Notes under the pieces: generated by a model | What the model saw: the letters and a program-made list of their open reading frames with translations, nothing else | What the model was told of the DNA's origin: nothing | The model's database searches: none | Origin: JAPLKX01 sp035530195 | GTDB lineage: Bacteria > Hydrogenedentota > Hydrogenedentia > Hydrogenedentales > SLHB01 | Length of the DNA: 24,448 nt | Assembly (NCBI GenBank): GCA_035530195.1 | Contig: DATKVG010000071.1 | Coordinates: 1-24,448 of the forward strand | Reading direction: 5' to 3' | Position numbers and translations under genes: made by a program | In this document: piece by piece, positions 6,631 through 13,778 of the stretch | Layout: each line of letters opens with the position of its first letter | Position numbering within the stretch: the first letter of the stretch is position 1

Positions 6631-7950
6631 ATGAGCGCACACACGCGGGTGCGTCCCGAACCTTTTTTGTGGGGTGCGGCGACCTCTGCGCATGCGGTGG
6701 AGGGGGGTAATTTCAACAGCGATTGGTGGCGTTGGGAACAGCGTCCGGGGCGGATTCGCGACAGCGCGAGTTCGAAGGCGGCGGCGGGTCATTTCACGCG
6801 GTACCGGGAGGATTTTGCGCTTGCGCGGAAGTTGGGCCACCGCGCGCACCTTTTTGTGATGGAGTGGAGCCGAATCGAGCCGGCGCCGGGGCGGTTTGAC
6901 GATGGGGCGATCGAACATTACGGGGATGTGTTTGATGCGCTCGCCGCGGCGGGTTTGGAACCGGTATGCGCGTTGCAACATGTGACGAGCCCGGGGTGGT
7001 TTGGGGAGATGGGCGGCTGGGCGGGGCGGGATGCGGCGCGGCTGTTTGAGGGGTACGCACAGCGGGTGGCGGATGCGTTTGGAAAGAAATGCCGGTGGTG
7101 GATCCCGATCCTGGAGCCGATGCACCTGATCGAGATGGCTTATTTGGAGGGGTTGTGGCCGCCGGGGCAAGGAAGTGTGCCGGGAGGGGCGAAGGCGTTT
7201 TGCCATGTGGCGCAGGCGCATGCGTCGGCGTGGCGGGCGCTGCATGATGTGCGCGGGGATGTGATGGTTGGGGCGAGCACGCGGGCGAGGAGGTTCCGGT
7301 CGTTGAATGAGCACAGCGCGTGGGACTATCGTGCGGCGATGCGTGAGACGGCGCGGTGCAATCAGTGGCTGTTCGACGCGGTTACGGGCGGGAAGTGGCC
7401 GCGGATTCCGGGTTTTCGTCCCGCTGACGTGTCGGGTACGGCGGATTTTCTGGCGTTTTCGTATTACGGTACGGAGTTTTTGAAGTTCAACGCGTTTCGA
7501 CCGGGAAGGCTGTTTTGCCAGGTTGTTGACGAGGGGAGCGGGCCCGTCGGGAACCCGCAACCGCGACCTTGCGCGGACGGATTGGGGGACATCATCGAGG
7601 CGTATGGCCGGTACGAGCTGCCGCTGGTGATATCGGGGAACGGGATAGCGACGGGTGATGACGGGGCGCGGTGCCGGTTTTTGCTGGATCATGTGTCGGT
7701 GGTGCTTGATTGTATGAAGAAAGGCGGGGATTTGCGGGGTTATTTTTGGTATTCGCTGCTGGATGGGTTCGAGTGGATGGAAGGTTACGGGGCGCGGTAT
7801 GGTTTGATCCATGTGGATCCGTCGAGCCAGGCGAGGACGCCGAACGGCAGCGCGTACCTTTACAGGGACATCTGCGAGAGTGGAAGCGTGCGGCGCGGGG
7901 CGGTAGACCAGTTTTGTCCGGGCTGGAACGAGCGGGAGGCGGAGCGATGA
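6631..7950 (+). CDS. Glycoside hydrolase family 1-like protein lacking the catalytic nucleophile
   Basis: The TIM-barrel GH1 framework is clear in this 439-residue protein: FLWGAATSAHAVEGG at the N-terminus, LQHVTSPGWF, DFLAFSYYG, and GYFWYSLLDGFEWMEGYG near the C-terminus. Active-site positions differ from working beta-glycosidases. The nucleophile motif 'TENG' reads SGNG (G336, codon GGG), the acid/base motif 'NEP' reads LEP (E162 kept, Asn lost), and the Gln of 'SAYQ.EG' is H21. No signal peptide is visible, so it is cytoplasmic. ATG 6631 is chosen because GGAGG sits at 6615-6619; ATG 6613 and TTG 6607 are in-frame alternatives. It is the first gene of the recycling operon and its stop overlaps the next start (ATGA). 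It may act on GlcNAc-containing muropeptide sugars, or it may be a non-catalytic binder. Confidence 0.82.
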   Translation: MSAHTRVRPEPFLWGAATSAHAVEGGNFNSDWWRWEQRPGRIRDSASSKAAAGHFTRYREDFALARKLGHRAHLFVMEWSRIEPAPGRFDDGAIEHYGDVFDALAAAGLEPVCALQHVTSPGWFGEMGGWAGRDAARLFEGYAQRVADAFGKKCRWWIPILEPMHLIEMAYLEGLWPPGQGSVPGGAKAFCHVAQAHASAWRALHDVRGDVMVGASTRARRFRSLNEHSAWDYRAAMRETARCNQWLFDAVTGGKWPRIPGFRPADVSGTADFLAFSYYGTEFLKFNAFRPGRLFCQVVDEGSGPVGNPQPRPCADGLGDIIEAYGRYELPLVISGNGIATGDDGARCRFLLDHVSVVLDCMKKGGDLRGYFWYSLLDGFEWMEGYGARYGLIHVDPSSQARTPNGSAYLYRDICESGSVRRGAVDQFCPGWNEREAER

Positions 7951-9881
7951 GGATCATCATGGCGTGCGATTGCGGTGCAACGGGAACGCGTGCGGGCCTT
8001 TACAGCGAGGAGGGCGTGCTGTTGTCGGAATGCGCGGGAGGTCCTGCGAACGCGATCGAGCACGGTGCGCTTCATTGCGCGACGCTGATCGCGGGGTTGG
8101 GACACACGCTGGCGACATCGGTGGGGGTGGAACGGATTGACGAGGCGGCGGCGGGGGTTTCGGGCGGTGCGCGGCCACACTTGCGGGGCCAGATTGCGGA
8201 GGCGGCGCGGGAGATGCTTGGGGCAGGGCGCGTGCGTGTGACGGACGACCTGCATCCGATATTGTTTGCGAACGCGGGCGGTCTTGCGGCGGTGGTGGTG
8301 ACGGCGGGGACGGGCTCGTCGGTGTTGGCGCAGTCGGAAGAGGGGACGTCGCTGATAGTTGGCGGCCACGGTCGTGTGTTGGGCGACGACGGGAGCGGGT
8401 ACGGAGTTGCGGTGTCGGCGTTGCGTGCGGCGGCGAACGCGTTTGACGGGGCGGGTCCGGAGACAGAGCTTGTAGAGGTGCTGCCGAGCGCGGCGGGCCT
8501 GGACGGGTTTGATCAACTGGCCGAATGGGCGGCGGACGCTTCGAAGAATGAGATAGCGGCGCTGGCGCACGGGGTGGTGAGCGCGGCGGTGGCCGGAGAC
8601 AAGGTTGCGTTTGGGGTTATCCGGGAGCAGGCGGGTCTATTGGCAGGCCAGGCGCTGACGGCGGCACGGCGTCTGGGGCTTCCGGCCACGACGCCGGTGT
8701 TTATGAACGGAAGCCTGTTCGCGGAGTCGGAGTTCTACGCGAACGCGTTCAAGCTGGCGCTCGAGGGGAAGAAACCGGTGTTGCAGCCGGCGTTTCCGCT
8801 GAAACGGCGTCACGCGGCGGTTTTCAGCATCCTGAGCGTGGGCCCGGCGAAGTGGTATTCGGAGTCGTCGGTGGCAGTGCCGGTTGGCGAGGGACGTGCG
8901 GCGGTGCTGCCGGTGACAGAGCGTCGGCTCGAGCGGGGCAAGCACCTTGACGAGCTCGAGCCGGTTGAGATGGTACGTCGGATGGCGGGAGAGGATGCGG
9001 GGCTGGCCCGAGCGGTACTTGCGGAGGAGCACAATATCGCGGTTGTTATTGAATGGGTGGCAGCGGCGATGCGGGACGGGGGCAGGCTGATCTATGTGGG
9101 CGCGGGGACGAGCGGGCGGCTTGGCGTGCTTGACGCGTCGGAGTGCCCGCCGACGTTTGGCGTTGTGCCGGGTCGTGTGGTGGGGTTGATCGCGGGGGGG
9201 GACCGGGCGTTGCGGGAAAGCGTGGAACTGGCGGAAGACGATGTGGAATCGGGTGCGCGTGCCGTGGCGTCGCTAAAGGTTAGACATGGTGACGTTGTGG
9301 TTGGAATAAGCGCGTCGGGGCGGACGCCGTATGTGTTGGGGGCGCTGGAGGAAGCGGGGAGACGAAATGCGCGGACGGCGCTGTTGTGCAGCAGCCCGCC
9401 TGTTAGGGAGAGCAGGCGGGACGCCCGCACCACAATTGAGAGCAGGCGGGACGCCCGCACCACAATTACCAGTGGCGAAGAAGGCAGGCGGGACACCTGC
9501 GCTACAATTGGCACGACGGTTATTTGCGTGGAGACTGGGCCGGAGGTGGTTGCGGGGTCGACGCGCCTGAAGGCGGGATCGGCGACGAAGATGGTGTTGA
9601 ACATGATCAGCACGTGCGGCATGGCGCGTGCGGGTTATGTGTTTGAAGGTTACATGGTGGGTGTGCAGCCGGTGAGCGCGAAGCTGCTTGGCCGTGCGGG
9701 TCGGATGATATCGGCACTGACAGGAGAACCGGAGGAAGTCTCACATCGCCTGTTACGAGAAGCCGACAACAGCATTCCGGTGGCGGTGCTGATGGCACGG
9801 AAAGGGTTGAAGGTTGATGAAGCGCGTCGCGTTTTAGAGGAGGCAGGAGGATCGTTGCGTGCGGCTTTGGAGTCGGTATAG
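7947..9881 (+). CDS. murQ: Amino-sugar kinase fused to N-acetylmuramic acid 6-phosphate etherase (MurQ)
   Basis: This is one 644-residue protein with two enzymes. Residues 1-320 are a BadF/BcrA-type N-acetylglucosamine or N-acetylmuramate kinase: ATP loop DCGATGT at 8-14, the AGTGSS loop and GDDGSGYG. From about T324 it is MurQ, which cleaves the lactyl ether of MurNAc-6-phosphate. GAGTSGRLGVLDASECPP carries catalytic E399, and E430 lies in LAEDD; their spacing of 31 matches E83/E114 of E. coli MurQ. The GPEVVAGSTRLKAGSATK signature is intact. The start at 7947 overlaps the GH1 stop, and the frame open further upstream is shadow. Residues about 486-522 are a repeat-encoded insertion absent from ordinary MurQ. 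The fusion couples sugar phosphorylation to etherase in peptidoglycan recycling. Confidence 0.9.
   Translation: MRIIMACDCGATGTRAGLYSEEGVLLSECAGGPANAIEHGALHCATLIAGLGHTLATSVGVERIDEAAAGVSGGARPHLRGQIAEAAREMLGAGRVRVTDDLHPILFANAGGLAAVVVTAGTGSSVLAQSEEGTSLIVGGHGRVLGDDGSGYGVAVSALRAAANAFDGAGPETELVEVLPSAAGLDGFDQLAEWAADASKNEIAALAHGVVSAAVAGDKVAFGVIREQAGLLAGQALTAARRLGLPATTPVFMNGSLFAESEFYANAFKLALEGKKPVLQPAFPLKRRHAAVFSILSVGPAKWYSESSVAVPVGEGRAAVLPVTERRLERGKHLDELEPVEMVRRMAGEDAGLARAVLAEEHNIAVVIEWVAAAMRDGGRLIYVGAGTSGRLGVLDASECPPTFGVVPGRVVGLIAGGDRALRESVELAEDDVESGARAVASLKVRHGDVVVGISASGRTPYVLGALEEAGRRNARTALLCSSPPVRESRRDARTTIESRRDARTTITSGEEGRRDTCATIGTTVICVETGPEVVAGSTRLKAGSATKMVLNMISTCGMARAGYVFEGYMVGVQPVSAKLLGRAGRMISALTGEPEEVSHRLLREADNSIPVAVLMARKGLKVDEARRVLEEAGGSLRAALESV
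9395..9512 (+). repeat. Palindromic repeat array inserted in frame within murQ
   Basis: Two identical 30-bp units (9408-9437, 9438-9467) contain AGGCGGGACGCCCGCACCAC. A diverged third core lies at 9483-9509, and an inverted CCCGCCTG at 9395-9402. Because 30 is a multiple of three, the frame survives and encodes ESRRDARTTI twice, then GRRDTCATI. Compared with E. coli MurQ, about 31 residues are added between the 'ISC' and 'GPEV' strands. The GGCGGGACGCC core looks like an intergenic palindromic repeat rather than protein-derived sequence. Confidence 0.8.
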
Positions 9882-11436
9882 TTTTTTTGTAATCGGGGCG
9901 GTGTTGGTAATTCCGGCGTTTTGTTCAGCGGAAGATTCAGGGGTTTTGCCGATCGAGACGCTTCAAGTTCGGGTGCGGTTGATGTCGGCGAAGACGATCG
10001 AGTTGAGGTCGGTGGCGGCCATCACGGTGAGGTCGGCAAGAGGGGCGAAAGAGCTGCCTGCGGGATCCTACACGATTGAGGCGACATCGGTTACGCCGCC
10101 GGGTCGGCGTTACCAGGTTTTTATCAAAACGTTCCGGCCAGGGGAAGAGGCGGAGGCGGGCAATTTCGTAGCGCAATGGAAGGCGCAAGCGTATTCGGCG
10201 GAAGTGGTGATGTTCGGGAGGAAGTTTTCGAGCGGTTCCGGGGCGGTGATCGACAATCGGAGCCAGTGGATATCGGTGGCGCGGTTGGATACGGAGAAAC
10301 AGGCGGAGGCGCTGAAGGCGCATCTTGAGAGGCAGAAAGTATTTGGATGGATTGTGCCGGAAACGGTGGGCACCGGCTCGGCGACGATCGGCATCATCAG
10401 CGGCGGGAATACTGTGGCGCAAGGTTCGACGCCGTTGAGGTTTGCGAGCAGCGCGCCGTTGGAAGTGCCTGGAATTGAGCGGGGGTTCTGGAATTCGCAG
10501 CCGCCCGCGCGCGCGGCGACATTGAGTTTCACGGGGACGCTGGAGGTTGCGCCGGGGCCGGACGGTCGGATCGACCTGACGGAGCTTATTCCGGTTGAAG
10601 AGTACCTGGCGGGGGTGTTGCCGGCGGAGATGCCTTCGAGTTGGCCGGGGGAAGCCTTGAAGGCGCAAGCGGTTGCTGCTCGGACGGAAGTTTTGTCGGC
10701 GCTGGGCGGGAAACACATGCTGGCCGGTTTTGATTTCTGCGCGACGGAACACTGCCGGTCGTATGGCGGCTACACGAGCCATCACCGTTCGACTGACGTG
10801 GTGGTGTCGGTAACGGCGGGTGAGGTTTTGGTTTGCGGGGGGCGGTTTGCACCGACGGTATTCTCGGCGAACTGCGGGGGCTGCAGCGAAAACAACGAGA
10901 CGGTGTGGTCGGCTCCTGCGGACATGGCGCTGCGGTCGATATCGGACGTACGAGGGGGTAAGAGGGTTTCGTGGCGGGATGGCGGAATCGAGAAATGGCT
11001 GAAACATCCGCCAGCGTCGTATTGCGACCACCGGGCGGATAACTTTCGGTGGATTCGGCGTTTTTCGGGGAACGAATTAAGCGAGATCGTCAACAGAAAA
11101 CACCGGGTGGGGACGGTGCGGGGCATCGAACTGCTGGAGCGGGGCGCAGGGGGGCGTTTGACGGGTGTAAAGATAGTTGGGACTGCGGGGACTGAAGTGG
11201 TGAGAAAAGAGTTGAACATCCGACTTGCATTTGGAGGGCTACCCAGTGCTATGTTTATGGTCGAGATGACTCGAGGCTCGGGTAGTCCTTCCGCCTTCAC
11301 GTTTATTGGGGGCGGCCGGGGTCACGGCGTGGGCCTTTGCCAGGACGGCGCGTGCGGCATGGCATTGGCGGGTAAGACGAGCGGCGAGATTTTGCGGCAC
11401 TACTTTTCAAATGTGGACATAACGAGGTTGCACTAG
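9859..11436 (+). CDS. SpoIID/LytB-domain protein, probable secreted lytic transglycosylase
   Basis: The 525-residue protein opens with a signal peptide (hydrophobic 8-22, likely cut after CSA). The N-terminal half is a beta-rich region of unknown fold, and residues about 220-525 are a SpoIID domain. The hallmark PAEMPSSWPGEALKAQAVAA carries the probable catalytic Glu at 257. The late GRGHGVGLCQDGACGMA is the second conserved block. SpoIID of Bacillus cleaves denuded glycan strands, leaving anhydro-MurNAc ends. Here, next to AnmK and MurQ, it plausibly supplies their substrate. The GTG start at 9859 is preceded by AGGAGG at 9845-9850 and overlaps murQ by 23 bases, so the genes are translationally coupled. 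No sporulation genes are seen. Confidence 0.87.
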   Translation: MRLWSRYSFFVIGAVLVIPAFCSAEDSGVLPIETLQVRVRLMSAKTIELRSVAAITVRSARGAKELPAGSYTIEATSVTPPGRRYQVFIKTFRPGEEAEAGNFVAQWKAQAYSAEVVMFGRKFSSGSGAVIDNRSQWISVARLDTEKQAEALKAHLERQKVFGWIVPETVGTGSATIGIISGGNTVAQGSTPLRFASSAPLEVPGIERGFWNSQPPARAATLSFTGTLEVAPGPDGRIDLTELIPVEEYLAGVLPAEMPSSWPGEALKAQAVAARTEVLSALGGKHMLAGFDFCATEHCRSYGGYTSHHRSTDVVVSVTAGEVLVCGGRFAPTVFSANCGGCSENNETVWSAPADMALRSISDVRGGKRVSWRDGGIEKWLKHPPASYCDHRADNFRWIRRFSGNELSEIVNRKHRVGTVRGIELLERGAGGRLTGVKIVGTAGTEVVRKELNIRLAFGGLPSAMFMVEMTRGSGSPSAFTFIGGGRGHGVGLCQDGACGMALAGKTSGEILRHYFSNVDITRLH

Positions 11437-12597
11437 ATGGATTTGGAAGCGCTCAAAGACAAACCGGCGCGGTTCATCATCGGTCTGATGTCGGGCACCT
11501 CGTGTGACGGTGTCGACGCGGCGCTGGTACGCATCAAGGGAACGGGTGAGAACCTCCAACTCAAGTTCCTGAAATTCCTCAACATTCCGTACCCGGCCGC
11601 GTTCAGAAACCGGCTGATGTCGAAGCACGTGAGCGTGCACGAGGTGTGCCTGCTGGATTTCGAAGTGGGCGAGAAACTCGCGGAAGCCGCGGTCGAAATG
11701 AAGAAGCAAGCGGAGGCCGATGGGATAGCAGTGGACATGGTGGCGTCACACGGCCACACGGCAGCGCACATGCCACCTCGGGATGGAGCGGGGTACGGTA
11801 CGCTTCAGATAGGTGAATCGGCGGTGGTATCGGAGCGGACGGGCCTCGTCGTTGTATCGGACTTTCGGCCGTCGGACATGGTAGCCGGGGGGCAAGGTGC
11901 ACCGCTGGTCCCCTACGCGGATTGGGTGTTGTTTGGTAAATACGGGAGAAGCCTAGCGTGCCTGAACATAGGTGGTATCGCGAACTTCACGGTAGTAAGC
12001 AAAGAGTTGAGCAAGGTGTATGCGTTTGATACGGGCCCGGGGAACATGGCGATAGACGGCGCGGTGAGGCTGCTGACGCGTGGGGAGAAATCCTTTGACA
12101 AAGACGGTGAGTCTGCGGCGAAGGGAACGGTGATAGACGAGTTTCTGGAGTACTTGTTGTCGCATCCGTATTTTGAGCGGCAGCCGCCGAAGAGCACGGG
12201 TCGCGAGGAGTTTGGTTCGGAGGTGTATCTGCGTGACGCGCTTGCCAGTAGGAAGGAATATGGTTACGAGGATTTGATTGGGACGGTGACGACGGCGGTT
12301 TGTTTCAGCATTGTTCGGGCGTTCAACTGGTACATCAAGCCGCGTGTGGACATAGACAGGATAATTGTGAGCGGGGGCGGTGCTTATAACCAGACGCTGA
12401 TCCACTGGATCCAGCGTGCGCTTCCGGAAGTGAAGATCCGGATGAGTGATCGGTATGGGATTCCGAGCAATGCGCGGGAGGCGGTTGCGTTTGCAATTCT
12501 AGGGAATGAAACGATTTGCGGGACGCTGGCGAACGTGCCGAATGCGACGGGGGCTTCGCATCCGGTGATTTTGGGGAAGATTACGCCGTCGAGGTGA
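11437..12597 (+). CDS. anmK: Anhydro-N-acetylmuramic acid kinase AnmK
   Basis: AnmK hydrolyses the 1,6-anhydro ring and phosphorylates the sugar, giving MurNAc-6-phosphate, the substrate of MurQ. The 386 residues match the family: GLMSGTSCDGVDAAL at 16-30, the SHGHTAAH loop, QIGE, DFRPSDMVAGGQGAPLVP and FDTGPGNMAID with the expected catalytic Asp at D198. ATG 11437 directly follows the spoIID-like stop, with AACGAGG upstream at 11421-11427. It is the last gene of the recycling operon. Its codon use is slightly less G-biased than that of the GH1 and kinase genes. Confidence 0.95.
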   Translation: MDLEALKDKPARFIIGLMSGTSCDGVDAALVRIKGTGENLQLKFLKFLNIPYPAAFRNRLMSKHVSVHEVCLLDFEVGEKLAEAAVEMKKQAEADGIAVDMVASHGHTAAHMPPRDGAGYGTLQIGESAVVSERTGLVVVSDFRPSDMVAGGQGAPLVPYADWVLFGKYGRSLACLNIGGIANFTVVSKELSKVYAFDTGPGNMAIDGAVRLLTRGEKSFDKDGESAAKGTVIDEFLEYLLSHPYFERQPPKSTGREEFGSEVYLRDALASRKEYGYEDLIGTVTTAVCFSIVRAFNWYIKPRVDIDRIIVSGGGAYNQTLIHWIQRALPEVKIRMSDRYGIPSNAREAVAFAILGNETICGTLANVPNATGASHPVILGKITPSR

Positions 12598-12652
12598 GGC
12601 GAGGGGAGGCTGAGGGAACAGCGAGCAATTTCGCTGAAGCCTGTCTTAACGT

Positions 12653-12737
12653 CGCGCTGAAGCGCGCTATCGAAGGGGATAATCCATGACCACCCCGTCT
12701 AAAGACGGGTGCAAAGAGCAGCCCGCTAAAGCGGGCT
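12653..12737. repeat. Cluster of three short tetraloop hairpins after anmK
   Basis: Three stems follow each other: CGCGC-TGAA-GCGCG (12653-12666), CCCGTC-TAAA-GACGGG (12694-12709) and AGCCCGC-TAAA-GCGGGCT (12720-12737). All have four-base loops of the form T(A/G)AA. No T-runs follow, so they are not classical terminators. They may be a dispersed repeat or may protect the anmK mRNA 3' end. Confidence 0.6.
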
Positions 12738-12898
12738 AACCTTCCGCCCGATTAGGCGCAGGATACATAGAATCGATGGAAGCAAGAAAAGATTTTTTGA
12801 ATTTTTCTTCGCAGGGGCGGGTGTTTTGGTTGGAAGTCATGCGGGGCCAAGGTCCTCAATCATAACTACAAGAGTAGATAACGATCGGTTTTTTCTTC

Positions 12899-12928
12899 TT
12901 GCCAATTCGGTGGTGCGAATGCTATACT
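12899..12928 (+). promoter_or_regulatory. Sigma70-like promoter upstream of the mazG-like gene and dnaA
   Basis: TTGCCA at 12899-12904 and TATACT at 12923-12928 are 18 bases apart. They follow an AT-rich tract (12780-12900) that is unusual in this GC-rich window. Transcription would start near 12935, leaving a leader of about 150 bases before the MazG-like ATG. That leader is GC-rich and could fold, but I could not match it to a known RNA family. Confidence 0.5.
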
Positions 12929-13088
12929 GATAACTCTTGTGGCAAGCCCGCGCTGGGGAGCGGAACTTGGCCGTTGCGGGGCGCATAAGCAGTAGTGACG
13001 AGATTGGGAATTCAGGCTGCGGCTACACGATCGCCGAGTGGTGGGAGGGGGATCGCGTGGTGGCTGGAAATAGACGTGGGAGCATGGA

Positions 13089-13502
13089 ATGGCTGTGCCT
13101 GACGAAGCCGGTCACGACCCGATCGAGCAAGCATGGCGCGTTCACCGTTTGGCCTCTTCCCTTGGATTTGACTGGCCGGATATTTCGGGCGTATTCGAGA
13201 AAGTCCGGGAAGAACTTGGGGAAATCGAGCATGCGTGGCACGGGGGCGATCGGGTGCACGCGCGGCGTGAACTTGGCGATTTGCTTTTTGCGGCAGTCAA
13301 CCTGGCGCGGTTCCTGGACGCGGATGCGAGCGGGGAACTGATAGAAGCGACGGCGCGATTTGCGCGGCGTTTTGAGTTGTTGAAGCAGGAGATCGTGCGG
13401 GAAGGGCGGCGGATGCAGGATTGCAGCCTTGCGGAGTTGGATGTGGTGTGGGCGCGCGTGAAGAAGATGGCAGGGGAACGTGAAAAAGGCGGGATGCCTT
13501 GA
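13089..13502 (+). CDS. MazG-like nucleoside triphosphate pyrophosphohydrolase, single domain
   Basis: MazG enzymes hydrolyse (d)NTPs to monophosphates and clear damaged nucleotides or alarmone precursors. The 137 residues correspond to the C-terminal MazG domain. GFDWPDISGVFEKVREELGE contains the metal ligands E41, E42 and E45, and ELGDLLFAAVNLAR adds E61 and D64. The tail DCSLAELDVVWARVK matches the usual 'L.ELD.LWE.AK' end. Full MazG has two such domains in about 260 residues; this is a half-length form. ATG 13089 has GGGAG at 13078-13082. A nearby ATG at 13084 is out of frame. It lies 276 bases ahead of dnaA, so nucleotide clean-up may be co-expressed with replication initiation. Confidence 0.85.
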   Translation: MAVPDEAGHDPIEQAWRVHRLASSLGFDWPDISGVFEKVREELGEIEHAWHGGDRVHARRELGDLLFAAVNLARFLDADASGELIEATARFARRFELLKQEIVREGRRMQDCSLAELDVVWARVKKMAGEREKGGMP

Positions 13503-13657
13503 CATTTCCGTTGTTTGTGATGCAAACTCGCCCGTCTGCATGAGCGGAAGCGAGTGCGGGAATTCCTGCACGGACGCGATTGAGTTACGGCCGGTGGGAG
13601 GTGGAGCCGGCCGGGCGTGAGCGGTGGCAACGTTAAGTTTGGAAAGCGGAAGGGGCC

Positions 13658-13688
13658 TTGGAGCGGGTTCGCAAGGCGGGAGCTCCAA
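13658..13688 (+). repeat. Hairpin in the dnaA upstream region
   Basis: TTGGAGC (13658-13664) and GCTCCAA (13682-13688) form a perfect 7-bp stem. A second stem, GCGCG-TAAG-CGCGC, follows at 13700-13713. The gap 13503-13778 has no convincing gene and no recognisable DnaA box (TTATCCACA or close variants). The hairpins may attenuate or stabilise the dnaA transcript. Confidence 0.4.
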
Positions 13689-13778
13689 CGCCATTAAGTG
13701 CGCGTAAGCGCGCGATAAGGGCTGCTGACAAATCGCTGCGGTTGCGGCGGTCGTGTTGCGTCCTTTCATGGAGATCCA

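Noticed and set aside
6370..7812. Long minus-strand frame opposite the GH1-like gene
   Set aside because: Arg/Pro-rich antisense shadow of a clearly coding + strand gene.
9408..9509. CRISPR-like array
   Set aside because: The 30-bp repeats are directly adjacent with no unique spacers and lie inside a coding sequence.
12937..13341. 134-codon + frame starting ahead of the MazG-like gene
   Set aside because: It overlaps the MazG-like gene in another frame and shows no recognisable domain.
13503..13778. oriC with DnaA boxes upstream of dnaA
   Set aside because: No TTATCCACA-like nonamers or clustered variants could be found by eye on either strand.
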